This document shows, in pieces, positions 1 through 8,598 of a stretch of 64,000 bases of DNA. The stretch spans positions 5,518,001-5,582,000 of the forward strand of contig NZ_CP023695.1 in NCBI RefSeq assembly GCF_008704395.1, written 5' to 3'. A program made the position numbers and the translations under genes. The notes below the pieces were generated by a model, which saw nothing but the letters and a program-made list of their open reading frames with translations, was not told the origin of the DNA and did no database searches. How positions within the stretch are numbered: position 1 is the first letter of the stretch; each line of letters begins with the position of its first letter. This DNA comes from Streptomyces alboniger. GTDB taxonomy: Bacteria; Actinomycetota; Actinomycetes; Streptomycetales; Streptomycetaceae.

Positions 1-337
1 GTCCCGTGGAGTCCACCGCCCAGACCGCCTCGCGCTCCTTCTTGAACTGGGCGGGGGTGTAGGCGGGGCCGTACCAGCACGGCGGCGGGCTGTAGGCGCC
101 CGCGGGGGCGATGGCGCCGGTCTTGGGGCCCTTGCCGTTCTTGGACCTGTCGTAGCTGATGCCGCCGGCCGAGGCCGTCAGGGAGCCGTCGCCCCCGTCC
201 TCGGTGGGACCCTTGGCGTCACCGTTGGTGGTGCCGCCGTGGCCCGTGCGGGCCGGGGCGGGTGCCGACAGGAGCAGCGTCGCGGCCATCGCGACGGCCC
301 CAGCGGCGACTATCGGCTTTCTTGTCAGGGCTGGCAT
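1..337 (-). CDS. Secreted protein of unknown function (C-terminus beyond the window)
   Basis: Only the first ~112 codons are present; the gene runs off the left edge. Reading leftwards from the ATG at 337, the protein begins MPALTRKPIVAAGAVAMA, then a hydrophobic stretch ending LLLSAPAPA. This is a clear Sec signal peptide with a likely cleavage near residue 28. The mature part is Gly/Thr/Lys-rich, with a Cys-Trp-Tyr-Gly motif near residue 93. I do not recognise a domain. The start lies inside the 3' end of the upstream lipoprotein gene (13-nt overlap), which implies translational coupling and a shared extracellular role. The ATG at 344 is out of frame. Confidence 0.7.
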   Translation of the reverse strand, partial: MPALTRKPIVAAGAVAMAATLLLSAPAPARTGHGGTTNGDAKGPTEDGGDGSLTASAGGISYDRSKNGKGPKTGAIAPAGAYSPPPCWYGPAYTPAQFKKEREAVWAVDSTG

Positions 338-981
338 GTGGCATTCCCCCGGTCGGATGTGGTCGTCTCGGTGACCCAGACGCCCTTTTCGTTCACGCGC
401 AGTCGGCTGCTGTAGAGCACGTAGTCGTCCTTGGAAGGGGCCGCTGCCTTGGCGGTCTTCCCGGTCTTGAGGCTCTTGTTGTGCGCCTTGCGCTGGTCCT
501 CGCAGTAGACGAGCCCGGCGGTCCTGCCACCGGTGATGTCCACCCGGGCGTTGTAGAACCGCTTCACGCCGGTGATCCGGTCCTTGTAATCGACGTACTC
601 CTGTACGAACTTCTGGCTACCGGCCGCCGCCTCACCTTCGGAGTAGAAGCGGTAGGCCTTGTGGAGCGGGTCCTGTTCGGCGATGGCCATGTCGACGGCC
701 TTCACATACCGCTCGGTGTCGGCGAGGACGGCGTCCTTGTTCTTGTCGCTCGACTTGGCCCACTCGAATTTGTACGAGAGGTCGGACGGCAACTTGATCT
801 CGGGACGCTCCACGGCCCCCGCCGGCTTGCTCGGCGGCGCCGACTTCCTGTCGTCCCCCTGCTCCGCCCCGGCGATCTTGTCATCACCCCCGGAGGACTT
901 CTCGTCGCTGCCGCAGGACGTCAGAAGCAGGGCTGCGGACGCGGCGAGCGCGGCCGTCGCGAGGTGAAGAGGGCGGTTCAC
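325..981 (-). CDS. Putative lipoprotein of unknown function
   Basis: A 218-residue protein with a lipoprotein signal peptide. The N-terminus MNRPLHLATAALAAS is followed by the lipobox LTSC, with Cys at about residue 23. Next comes a low-complexity Ser/Gly/Lys/Asp linker (residues 25-60), then a compact mixed domain with one Cys in the middle (YCEDQRKAH) and one near the end (ATCQP), which could form a disulfide outside the cell. No recognised family. The gene overlaps the start of the downstream secreted-protein gene by 13 nt, so the two probably form an operon. The 210 bases upstream (982-1191) hold no gene and must carry its promoter; I saw no strong consensus there. Confidence 0.75.
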   Translation of the reverse strand: MNRPLHLATAALAASAALLLTSCGSDEKSSGGDDKIAGAEQGDDRKSAPPSKPAGAVERPEIKLPSDLSYKFEWAKSSDKNKDAVLADTERYVKAVDMAIAEQDPLHKAYRFYSEGEAAAGSQKFVQEYVDYKDRITGVKRFYNARVDITGGRTAGLVYCEDQRKAHNKSLKTGKTAKAAAPSKDDYVLYSSRLRVNEKGVWVTETTTSDRGNATCQP

Positions 982-1191
982 TGTCGGCTCCTGGCAGGTG
1001 GGAAGTGGCGGCAGCTCAGCACGCTAGTGCGAGGCCGAGGCCGTTACCAGGGAGATGTGTCGCCATGAATGGGGCGCCTGGGACGTATCGCCGCGGAGTC
1101 ATGTCACAGTTCTGTGGCCCCCGACGGCCTCGCCGGCGCTGGTTCAGGCCAAGCCCGCCGAGCCCCCCCCGAGGCCCCGGGGCCCGCTACC

Positions 1192-2046
1192 TCAGCCCTT
1201 CACCGCCCCGCCCAGCGCGAAGCCCCCGCCGAAGCGGCGTGAGACGAGGACGTACAAGAGGATCACCGGAGTTGAGTAGAGGATCGAGAACGCGGCCAGC
1301 TGGCCGTACACCACCGTCCCCTTGTTGCCGAAGAAGTCGTTGATGCTGACCGACGCCGGCATCTGTTCCGGGGTGAGCAGAAGCATGAAGGGGACGAAGA
1401 AGTTGCCCCACATCATGACGAACGAGAAGACCGTCACGACCGCCACTCCGGGGCCCATCAGAGGCAGGACGATCCGGATCAGGGACTGGAGGGACGAGGC
1501 GCCGTCCGTCCACGCCGCCTCCTCCAGCTCCTTCGGGACGCCGTCCATGAAGTTCTTCATCAGCCAGATGGCGAAGGGGAGTTGGGTCGCGGCGAAGAAG
1601 AAGATTGTGCCGTGCATCGTGTCGATCAGGTCCACCTGGACGAAGAGCGCGTACACCGGAACCATGATCGCCGTGATCGGCAGGCTCGTCGCGAAGAGGA
1701 TCGTCAGCATGAACGGGCGGTTCAGGCGGGACCGGTAGCGGGAGAGGGGGTACGCCGCCAGGGTCGCGCAGGCCACCGTGAGCAGCGTGCCGCCGCCGCA
1801 CAGGAGAAGGCTGTTGAGGAGCGGGGTGAAGGTGATCTCGGGGGTCAGGACCTTGTCGTAGTTGTCCAGGGTGAGGCTGTCGGGGACGCGCACCCTCAGG
1901 TCCGCCTTCGGATCGAAGGAGGACAGGACCACCCAGGCCAGGGGGAGGACGAACGCCGCCGCCACCGCCAGCAGACCCGCGTCGGCGGCGAGTCGGTGCT
2001 TCGTGCGGCGCGAACGCAGCGTCCGAGGCCGGTTGTTGACGGGCAC
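1192..2046 (-). CDS. Carbohydrate ABC transporter permease, MalG type
   Basis: A 284-residue inner-membrane permease with about six transmembrane segments (first near residues 19-40, last near 250-270). The binding-protein-dependent transport signature lies mid-protein as EEAAWTDGASSLQ, the EAA loop that docks on a MalK-like ATPase. The length is normal for MalG/UgpE-type subunits. It is the last gene of an importer operon, and its start codon directly follows the stop of the partner permease (2047). No ATPase is encoded here; many Streptomyces sugar importers share the single ATPase MsiK, so that is the likely energiser by inference. Substrate unknown. Confidence 0.93.
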   Translation of the reverse strand: MPVNNRPRTLRSRRTKHRLAADAGLLAVAAAFVLPLAWVVLSSFDPKADLRVRVPDSLTLDNYDKVLTPEITFTPLLNSLLLCGGGTLLTVACATLAAYPLSRYRSRLNRPFMLTILFATSLPITAIMVPVYALFVQVDLIDTMHGTIFFFAATQLPFAIWLMKNFMDGVPKELEEAAWTDGASSLQSLIRIVLPLMGPGVAVVTVFSFVMMWGNFFVPFMLLLTPEQMPASVSINDFFGNKGTVVYGQLAAFSILYSTPVILLYVLVSRRFGGGFALGGAVKG

Positions 2047-2928
2047 TCAGACCTCCGTACGCAGCAGGCGCATATAGACGAGCGAGAACAGCGAGCCGAC
2101 CAGGAGCAGGAGCAGGGCCACCGCCGTGCCGTAGCCGATCATGCTCTTCTGGAAGGCCTGCTCGTACATGAAGAGCGGCAGGGTCTGGCTGCGGTTTCCC
2201 GGGCCGCCGCGCGTCATCACCCAGATCAGGCCGAAGACGGAGAGGGTCTGGAGGGTGTTGAGCATGAGGTTCGTGCCGATCGAGCGGCGGATCATCGGCA
2301 GCGTGATGTGCCACATGCGGCGCCAGCCGCCCGCGCCGTCGACCTGCGCGGCCTCGGTGACCTCCTTGGGGATCTCGTTGAGGGCGGCGGAGTAGACCAG
2401 CATCGAGAAGGCCGTGCCCCGCCAGACGTTCGCGAACGACACCGCGAGGATCGGCAGGGTGAACAGCCAGTTCTGGGACGGGAGATGGAGGAGGTCGAGG
2501 ACGGCGTTGAGCGTGCCCTCGCGGCGGAAGAAGGCGTAGAGGAGGAAGCCCGCGACGACTTCCGGCAGCACCCAGGCCGTGACGACGATCGCGCCCGTGA
2601 GGGTGCGCACCGGCTTCGACGCGCGCTGCATGAGGGAGGCGAGGGCGAGCCCCAGCGTGTTCTGGCCGATCAGGGAGGACAGGACCGTGAAGACCAGGGT
2701 GAGCCACACCGCGTTGAGGAACCGCTCGTCCCCGAACGCCTCGCGGAAGTTGTCGAACCCCACGAAGCCGGACTCGGCCTGACCGGTCAACTGGAGGTCG
2801 GTGAAGGCGATGTACGCGCAGTAGCCGATCGGCCCGGCGAGGAACAGCACGAGGAGCACGACGGCGGGGGAGACGGGCAGGGCTCGGAGCAGGCCCCGGC
2901 GGGCACGGGCGGAGGATGCGGTGGTCAC
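2047..2928 (-). CDS. Carbohydrate ABC transporter permease, MalF type
   Basis: A 293-residue permease with six predicted helices (first near residues 15-35, about 30 residues in from the N-terminus). Its EAA loop reads EAAQVDGAGGWRRMW, and a conserved NTLQTL region follows. It pairs with the MalG-type subunit encoded immediately downstream to form the membrane channel of a sugar importer. It lacks the long N-terminal extension and periplasmic loop of enteric MalF, as is normal for Gram-positive members. Thirty-nine bases separate it from the upstream binding-protein gene, consistent with one transcript. Confidence 0.93.
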   Translation of the reverse strand: MTTASSARARRGLLRALPVSPAVVLLVLFLAGPIGYCAYIAFTDLQLTGQAESGFVGFDNFREAFGDERFLNAVWLTLVFTVLSSLIGQNTLGLALASLMQRASKPVRTLTGAIVVTAWVLPEVVAGFLLYAFFRREGTLNAVLDLLHLPSQNWLFTLPILAVSFANVWRGTAFSMLVYSAALNEIPKEVTEAAQVDGAGGWRRMWHITLPMIRRSIGTNLMLNTLQTLSVFGLIWVMTRGGPGNRSQTLPLFMYEQAFQKSMIGYGTAVALLLLLVGSLFSLVYMRLLRTEV

Positions 2929-2967
2929 GTGCGGGCACTCGCTCTCTGGTACCGGTGGCTGGAGGCG

Positions 2968-4335
2968 CTACTTCTCGATGACCTCGCCGTCCGTCGCCGA
3001 CTCGACCTCCTCGTCGTAGCCCTCCGCCGCCTCCTCCACCGAGCTGTCGCCCGTCGTCACCGACTCCATCGCCTCCTGGATCGCGGTGGAGACCTTCGGG
3101 TACGCGGGATACGCGGGCCGGTAGTGCGTGGCGGCGACCAGCTCCGTGAAGAACCTGAGGCCGGGCTGCGCCTTCACGTACGACGGGTCGGCCGCGACGT
3201 CCTCGCGGACCGCGATGCCCGAGTTGGCGACGTACCACTTCTTGGCGTTGGCCTTGGTCTGCATGGTCTCGATGAACTTGAAGGCCAGGTCGGGGTTGCC
3301 CGCCTTGGACGGGATCGCCCAGGTCCAGCCGCCGGACATGCTCACCTTGCCGGGCGCCTGGCCGTGCTGTGTCGGCATGGCGGCGAGCCCCAGCTCCTTT
3401 GACCACTCGGGCCACTCGTGCCCCGCGCCCTTGCCCCAGTCCTGCGGCAGCCACGAGCCGTCGAGCGCGATGCCCAGCTCGCCCTCGGGCAGCAGCTCAC
3501 CGCGCACCCGGGTGGCGAAGTTGGGGTCGAGGGCGTCGGAGACGTCGGGGCCGAGCTTCTCCTCGTAGACCGTCTCGACGAACTTCAGGGAGTCCTTGAA
3601 GCCCTTGCTGCCGGTGACCCACTTCTTCGCCTCCGTGTCGTACAGCGGGTCCTTGCCCGTGCCGTAGGCGAGCATCTGGAAGCCCTGCATGGTCGCCGCC
3701 TCACCGGCGGGCTTTCCCGTGTAGACGTTCAGCGGGGTGACCCCCGGGACCTTCTTCTTGATCGTGCGGGCCGCGTCGAGGATCTCGTCCCAGTTCCTCG
3801 GCTGCCAGTCGGCCGGCAGCCCCGCCTTCTTGAAGACCGCCTTGCTGAACCACAGGCCGCGCGTGTCCGTGCCGTCCGGCACGCCGTACGTCTTTCCGTC
3901 GGCCGCCTTCGCCGCCGCCTTGGCCGTGTCGATGAACTGCTCCCAGTCCTTCCACTTGTCCAGATACGGGTCGAGCGGCTTCAAGTACCCGCTGGTGATG
4001 TCCGAGTTGATGAGGAACGTGTCCTCGTACACCAAGTCGGGCGCGGTCTTGGGGGAGCGCAGCATCTGCTGGAGCTTGGTGTAGTACTCGGAGTCCGGCG
4101 CCTTGATCGGCACCAGCTTGACCTTCTTGCCGGGGTTCGCCTTCTCGAACTGCTTCTTGATGTCCGCCAGATAGGTGTCCATGACCCTGACCTCGTTGTC
4201 CGTGGACTGCTTGAACGAGATCTGCACGGTGTCGGGGTCGTCACCGGAACCGCCGCCGCACGCGGTGAGGGTGCCGGCGGCCAGCAGGGCGGATGCCACG
4301 AGGAGCGGCGGGGTGGTGGTGGGACGCACGGGCAC
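2968..4335 (-). CDS. Extracellular sugar-binding lipoprotein of an ABC importer
   Basis: A 455-residue solute-binding lipoprotein and first gene of the importer operon. The signal peptide ends in lipobox LTAC (Cys at residue 26). The mature part has the two-lobe family 1 binding-protein pattern, with an early FEKANPGKKVKLVPI strand, a PDLVYEDTFLI segment and a later WTWAIPSKAGNPDLAF motif. It captures sugar outside the cell and delivers it to the two permeases. The GTG at 4335 and an in-frame GTG at 4329 are both possible starts; an AGGAGG at about 4340-4345 is better spaced for 4329. The ligand cannot be told from sequence. A LacI-type palindrome upstream argues for sugar-inducible control. 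Confidence 0.92.
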   Translation of the reverse strand: MPVRPTTTPPLLVASALLAAGTLTACGGGSGDDPDTVQISFKQSTDNEVRVMDTYLADIKKQFEKANPGKKVKLVPIKAPDSEYYTKLQQMLRSPKTAPDLVYEDTFLINSDITSGYLKPLDPYLDKWKDWEQFIDTAKAAAKAADGKTYGVPDGTDTRGLWFSKAVFKKAGLPADWQPRNWDEILDAARTIKKKVPGVTPLNVYTGKPAGEAATMQGFQMLAYGTGKDPLYDTEAKKWVTGSKGFKDSLKFVETVYEEKLGPDVSDALDPNFATRVRGELLPEGELGIALDGSWLPQDWGKGAGHEWPEWSKELGLAAMPTQHGQAPGKVSMSGGWTWAIPSKAGNPDLAFKFIETMQTKANAKKWYVANSGIAVREDVAADPSYVKAQPGLRFFTELVAATHYRPAYPAYPKVSTAIQEAMESVTTGDSSVEEAAEGYDEEVESATDGEVIEK

Positions 4336-4377
4336 GACCTCCTACAGCGCGGGGTTGCGACGCGGGGCTGCCCGGTG

Positions 4378-4407
4378 AACGTAAGCGTGCGCTCGGAGCA
4401 AGGTCAA
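4378..4407 (-). promoter_or_regulatory. Candidate promoter of the sugar importer operon
   Basis: On the minus strand a -35 TTGACC (4402-4407) and a -10 TACGTT (4378-4383) are separated by 18 bp, about 40 bases ahead of the binding-protein start. The -35 box lies inside one arm of the inverted repeat at 4403-4433, so a protein bound there would block RNA polymerase. Confidence 0.55.
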
Positions 4408-4433
4408 TGCCCCTGCGGTGGGAGGGCATTGAC
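4403..4433. promoter_or_regulatory. 10-bp perfect inverted repeat overlapping the importer -35 box
   Basis: GTCAATGCCC (4403-4412) and GGGCATTGAC (4424-4433) form a perfect inverted repeat with an 11-bp spacer. The half-site spacing of two helical turns fits a dimeric regulator. It lies between the importer operon and the convergently oriented response-regulator gene, so it most likely serves the importer. Confidence 0.55.
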
Positions 4434-4449
4434 GCTTGTCATCCAGGTG

Positions 4450-4459
4450 ACAACGTTGT
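4450..4459. promoter_or_regulatory. LacI-type operator candidate
   Basis: ACAACGTTGT is a perfect 10-bp palindrome with the central CG typical of LacI-family operators, and one extended flank (TGACAACGTTGTTATC). LacI/CcpA-like regulators normally control Streptomyces sugar importers. No LacI gene lies in this window, so the regulator would have to be encoded elsewhere. Confidence 0.45.
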
Positions 4460-4505
4460 TATCGAGTTATCGGACGTACGGCGGCACGGCGCCCCGAGCG
4501 GCCGG

Positions 4506-5189
4506 TCACTCGGCTGCCGTGAGCCACCGGTAGACCAGCTCCGGGCGGCCGACATGGCCGTACTGGGGGCTGCGGGCCGCGCGCGCCGTGTCCACCAGGT
4601 GTTCCAGGTAGCGGCGCGCGGTGATGCGGGACAGGCCCGCCGCCTCGGCGGCCGCGGTGGCGGTCAGGCCCTCGGGGGCGGCGCGCAGGGTGCGGGTGAC
4701 GCGTTCGAGGGTGGGGCCGCTGAGGCCCTTGGGGAGCGAGGCGGGGCCGGGCGCGCGCAGCGCGGCGAGCGCGCGGTCCACCTCGTCCTGGCCGGTGGCC
4801 TCACCCTCGGCGGCGGCCGTGCGGAACTCCGCGTAGCGGGTCAGGCGGTCGCGGAGGGTGGCGAAGGTGAACGGCTTCAGGACGTACTGGACGACCCCTA
4901 GGGAGACTCCCTCGCGGACCACCGCCAGGTCGCGGGCCGACGTCACCGCGATCACGTCGGCGGGGTGCCCCGCGGCGCGCAGGGAGCGGGCCAGCTGGAG
5001 ACCGTGGCCGTCGGGCAGGTGCAGGTCCAGGAGGACCAGGTCGACCGGGGTGCGGTCCAGGGTGCGGCGGGCCTCGGCGGCGGAGTGGGCGGGCCTGCCG
5101 ATGGCTTCGAAGCCGGGGACGCGGTTCACGTAGAGGACGTGGGCGTCCGCCGCGACGGGGTCGTCCTCGACTACGAGTACGCGGATCAT
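4506..5189 (-). CDS. Response regulator, CitB/DcuR type
   Basis: A 227-residue two-component response regulator. The receiver domain spans residues 2-120, with acidic pocket E8/D9/D10, phosphoacceptor D55 in LVLLDLHLPDG, T83 and K105. The C-terminal half carries a winged-helix-like DNA-binding region (GLTATAAAEAAGLSRITARR). This is the CitB/DpiA architecture that regulates citrate or C4-dicarboxylate uptake. The sensor kinase gene overlaps its start by 4 nt (ATGA), and a DctA symporter is transcribed divergently just beyond, so the target is probably dctA. Confidence 0.92.
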   Translation of the reverse strand: MIRVLVVEDDPVAADAHVLYVNRVPGFEAIGRPAHSAAEARRTLDRTPVDLVLLDLHLPDGHGLQLARSLRAAGHPADVIAVTSARDLAVVREGVSLGVVQYVLKPFTFATLRDRLTRYAEFRTAAAEGEATGQDEVDRALAALRAPGPASLPKGLSGPTLERVTRTLRAAPEGLTATAAAEAAGLSRITARRYLEHLVDTARAARSPQYGHVGRPELVYRWLTAAE

Positions 5190-6934
5190 CCGGTGCCGTC
5201 GCTTGTGTCGGTGCGGTCACCTTTTGGAGGGGCCTGGGTGCCTGGGCCGACGCCCACTGCATCGGCACCCGGCGCCGTGGGCACAGCGGAAGCGGCCCCG
5301 GCAGCGGCAGCGGAAACGTGGTCGGGGACCGTGAGGGTTACCTCGAACTGGGCGCCGCCCTCCTCCGCCTCCCGCAGCGTCAGCACGCCGCCGTTCCGCG
5401 TCACCGTCTGGTGGACCAGCGCCAGGCCGAGGCCCCGGCCCGTCGCCGCCTTGGTGGACCAGCCGCGCTCGAAGACCGTGTCCCGCAGCGCCGGGTCGAC
5501 GCCCGGGCCCGTGTCCGAGACGCGCAGCAGGAGGCCCGTCCCGTCCGCGCGGGCCGTCACCGTGACCCGCGCTGCCGGTGAGCCCTGCGCCGCGTCGACC
5601 GCGTTGTCGATGAGGTTGCCGAGGACCGTCACCAGGTCGCGGGAGGAGAGGGACGCCGGGAGCATGCCGTCGTCGATGCTGCTGTCGGCCGAGACGACCA
5701 GCTCCACGCCGCGTTCGTTGGCCTGTGCCGCCTTGCCGAGGAGCAGGGCCGCGAGGACCGGCTCGCTGACGGCGGCCACCACCTGGTCGGTCAGCGCCTG
5801 CGCCAGCTCCAGCTCGGCGGTCGCGAAGTCGACGGCCTCGTCGGCGCGGCCGAGTTCGATGAGGGAGACGACCGTGTGGAGGCGGTTCGCGGCCTCGTGC
5901 GCCTGCGAGCGCAGCGCACGCGTGAAGCCGCGCTCGGAGTCCAGCTCGCCGGTCAGCGCCTGGAGTTCGGTGTGGTCGCGCAAGGTGACGACCGTGCCCC
6001 TGCGTTCGCCGCCCGTGACCGGCGAGGTGTTGACGACGACCACGCGGTCGGCGGTCAGATGCAGCTCGTCCACCCGCGGCTCGGACGCCAGGAGCGCCCC
6101 GGTGAGCGGCGCGGGCAGTCCCAGCTCGGCGACGTTGCGCCCCACGGTGTCGCCGCGGACGCCGAGGAGTTCCCGCCCCGCGTCGTTGATGAGCGCGATC
6201 CTGCGCTGTCCGTCGAGCATCAGCAGTCCCTCGCGCACCGCGTGCAGCGCCGCCTCGTGGTAGTCGTGCATGCGGCTCAGCTCGGCGGCGTTCATACCGT
6301 GGGTGCTGCGGCGCAGGCGGGCGTTGATGACGTACGTACCGATGCCGCCGAGGACGAGGGCCCCCGCGGCGACGCCGAGCAGGGCGAGGAGCTGGCCGCG
6401 CGCCTTGGCGGTGATCTCCTCGATGGTGATGCCCGCGCTGACCAGGCCGATGATCCGGCCGTCGCCCGCCTCGCCCGCCCGGATCGGTGTGACGACGCGT
6501 ACGGAAGGGCCGAGCGTGCCCGTGTAGGTCTCCGCGAAGGTCCTGCCGCGCAGCGCCTCTTCCGTGTGGCCGAGGAAGCGTTCGCCGATGCGCCGCTCGT
6601 CGGGGTGCGTCCAGCGGATGCCGCGCGGGTCCATGATCGTCACGAAGTCGACGCCGGTGTGCCGCTGCACCCGGGTCGCGTACGGCTGGAGACGCTTCGA
6701 GGGGTCGTCGTCGCCGCGTATGGCCTCTCGTACCGAAGGGGAGTCCGCGACCGCCCGGGCCGCCGCGGTCGCCTGATGGCGCGCGCCGTCCTCCGCCTGG
6801 TGCTTGTCGCTCAGATAGGTGAAGAGCGCGCACCCGGCGACCACGGCCGTGACCAGCACGATCTGCATCGCGAAGAGCTGGCCCGCCAGGCTGCGCGGCA
6901 GGCGGCGCCGACGGGGTGGGCGAGTGCGGGGCAT
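5186..6934 (-). CDS. Sensor histidine kinase, DcuS/CitA type
   Basis: A 582-residue membrane sensor kinase: first helix around residues 15-38 and an extracytoplasmic PDC/sCache ligand domain (about 40-170, with DPRGIRWTHPDERRIG typical of CitA/DcuS). It continues with a second helix (about 175-200), a PAS domain, a dimerisation region with the phosphoacceptor His in QAHEAANRLH, and an ATPase domain with NLIDNAVDAA (N box) and DTGPGV (G1). The ATG at 6934 is chosen because coding character begins there; the frame stays open further upstream without homology. It probably senses a C4-dicarboxylate or citrate and phosphorylates the coupled regulator. Confidence 0.93.
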   Translation of the reverse strand: MPRTRPPRRRRLPRSLAGQLFAMQIVLVTAVVAGCALFTYLSDKHQAEDGARHQATAAARAVADSPSVREAIRGDDDPSKRLQPYATRVQRHTGVDFVTIMDPRGIRWTHPDERRIGERFLGHTEEALRGRTFAETYTGTLGPSVRVVTPIRAGEAGDGRIIGLVSAGITIEEITAKARGQLLALLGVAAGALVLGGIGTYVINARLRRSTHGMNAAELSRMHDYHEAALHAVREGLLMLDGQRRIALINDAGRELLGVRGDTVGRNVAELGLPAPLTGALLASEPRVDELHLTADRVVVVNTSPVTGGERRGTVVTLRDHTELQALTGELDSERGFTRALRSQAHEAANRLHTVVSLIELGRADEAVDFATAELELAQALTDQVVAAVSEPVLAALLLGKAAQANERGVELVVSADSSIDDGMLPASLSSRDLVTVLGNLIDNAVDAAQGSPAARVTVTARADGTGLLLRVSDTGPGVDPALRDTVFERGWSTKAATGRGLGLALVHQTVTRNGGVLTLREAEEGGAQFEVTLTVPDHVSAAAAGAASAVPTAPGADAVGVGPGTQAPPKGDRTDTSDGTG

Positions 6935-6965
6935 GGGGCAAGTCTGCCTCGTCGCCCAGCGGGCC

Positions 6966-6979
6966 GTTCGCCTGCGAAC
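6966..6979. promoter_or_regulatory. Palindrome between the sensor kinase and dctA
   Basis: GTTCGC and GCGAAC, 2 bp apart, form a 14-bp inverted repeat in the 201-bp divergent region 6935-7135. It is the only clear dyad I see there and is a candidate site for the CitB-type regulator. Related regulators usually bind A/T-rich repeats, so this is tentative. Confidence 0.35.
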
Positions 6980-7135
6980 ACAATGAACGCAAGGGTGACC
7001 GCCCTCACAGCGCGGGAGATAGTCGCCGGGATCGCCCAGGAGGACGTGAGCCGCACGCACCGCAGGCGCCACCAGGTCGGACACCACGCGCCACCTGGCA
7101 CCACAACGCCGACGTCGTCGTTCAAGGAGGGCCCC

Positions 7136-8533
7136 GTGACCAGCACGGCCGACCCGCACATGGCACCCGCAGCCAAGCGGGACCGCACGCACTACCTGTA
7201 CATCGCCGTCATCGGCGCCGTGCTGCTCGGCATCGCCGTCGGCTTCATCTGGCCGGACTTCGCCAAGGAGCTGAAGCCGGTCGGCGCCGGCTTCGTGAAC
7301 CTGATCAAGATGATGATCTCGCCGATCATCTTCTGCACGATCGTGCTCGGCGTCGGCTCGGTGCGCAAGGCCGCCAAGGTCGGCAAGGTGGGCGGGCTCG
7401 CGCTCGCCTACTTCGTCGCGATGTCGGTCGTCGCGCTCGCCATCGGCCTGCTCGTCGGCAACATCCTGCACCCGGGTTCGGGCATCGACCTCGCCGACTC
7501 CGACAAGGGCGCGGGCCACGAGGCGGCCGACGAGGCCAACAAGGGCCTCGTCGACTTCGCGCTCGGCATCATCCCCAAGACGCTGGTCTCCGCCTTCACC
7601 GCGGGCGAGGTGCTCCAGACGCTGCTCGTCGCGCTGCTCGTGGGCTTCGCGCTCCAGGCGATGGGGCGCTCCGGTGAGCCGGTGCTGCGCGGCGTCGAGC
7701 ACATCCAGAAGCTCGTCTTCCGCGTGCTCGGCATGATCATGTGGGCCGCTCCGGTGGGCGCGTTCGGCGCGATGGCGGCCGTGATCGGCGAGACCGGCGC
7801 CGACGCGCTCAAGGCGCTCGCCACGATCATGATCGGGTTCTACGTCACCTGTGCCCTGTTCATCGTGCTCGTACTCGGCACGCTGGCGCGGATGGTGGCC
7901 GGAGTGAACCTCTTCAAGCTCCTGAAGTACCTGGGCCGCGAGTTCCTGCTGATCCTCTCCACGTCGTCCTCGGAGTCCGCGCTGCCGCGGCTCATCGCGA
8001 AGATGGAGCACCTCGGGGTCAGCCGCCCGGTCGTCGGCATCACGGTCCCGACCGGCTACTCCTTCAACCTCGACGGCACCATGATCTACCTGACCATGGC
8101 CTCGCTCTTCATCGCCGACGCCATGGACCAGCCGCTCGGCATCGGCGAGCAGATCTCGCTGCTGCTCTTCATGATGATCGCGTCCAAGGGCGCGGCGGGC
8201 GTCTCCGGTTCGGGCATCGCGGTCCTCGCGAGCGGCCTCCAGTCCCACAAGCCGGCCCTGGTCGACGGCGTCGGCCTGATCATCGGCGTGGACCGCTTCA
8301 TGAGCGAGGCCCGCGCCCTCACCAACTTCGCGGGCAACGCGGTGGCCACGCTGCTGATCGGCACCTGGACCAAGGAGGTCGACAAGGAGCGGGTCGCCGC
8401 GGTCCTCGCCGGGCAACTGCCGTTCGACGAACGTACGTTGGTCGACGACGGACACGGCGCCGAGGTGCCGGACGCCGCGGCTTCCGTGCCGGAGCGGCGC
8501 AGCGAGGGCGGCAAGGAGCCGGCGAAGGTGTAG
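7136..8533 (+). CDS. dctA: C4-dicarboxylate:cation symporter DctA
   Basis: A 465-residue DAACS-family transporter importing succinate, fumarate or malate with cations. Visible family features are the early MMISPIIFCTIVLGV helix, the serine-rich re-entrant loop STSSSESALPRL, NLDGTMIYLTMA (substrate and cation site), and the second re-entrant motif SKGAAGVSGSG followed by GVDRFMSEARALTNFAGN. About eight membrane helices plus two re-entrant loops are expected. The GTG at 7136 is preceded by AAGGAGG five bases away, which fixes the start; upstream open frame is not coding. It lies divergent from a CitB/DcuS-type pair, its likely regulators. Confidence 0.95.
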   Translation: MTSTADPHMAPAAKRDRTHYLYIAVIGAVLLGIAVGFIWPDFAKELKPVGAGFVNLIKMMISPIIFCTIVLGVGSVRKAAKVGKVGGLALAYFVAMSVVALAIGLLVGNILHPGSGIDLADSDKGAGHEAADEANKGLVDFALGIIPKTLVSAFTAGEVLQTLLVALLVGFALQAMGRSGEPVLRGVEHIQKLVFRVLGMIMWAAPVGAFGAMAAVIGETGADALKALATIMIGFYVTCALFIVLVLGTLARMVAGVNLFKLLKYLGREFLLILSTSSSESALPRLIAKMEHLGVSRPVVGITVPTGYSFNLDGTMIYLTMASLFIADAMDQPLGIGEQISLLLFMMIASKGAAGVSGSGIAVLASGLQSHKPALVDGVGLIIGVDRFMSEARALTNFAGNAVATLLIGTWTKEVDKERVAAVLAGQLPFDERTLVDDGHGAEVPDAAASVPERRSEGGKEPAKV

Positions 8534-8598
8534 CCGCCGCCCCGCGTCACATCCGCCGAGAGGGTCGAGAGCGCCGACGGAACCCGGGCGGGCGGGCG

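Noticed and set aside
1187..3454. A 755-codon open frame antisense or out of frame to the importer permeases
   Set aside because: It is an Arg/Gly/Pro-rich shadow of the real permease and binding-protein genes, caused by high third-position GC; no domain or ribosome site.
6935..8455. N-terminal extension of the sensor kinase frame across dctA
   Set aside because: The open frame continues antisense to dctA with biased composition only; kinase homology begins at 6934 with the first membrane helix.
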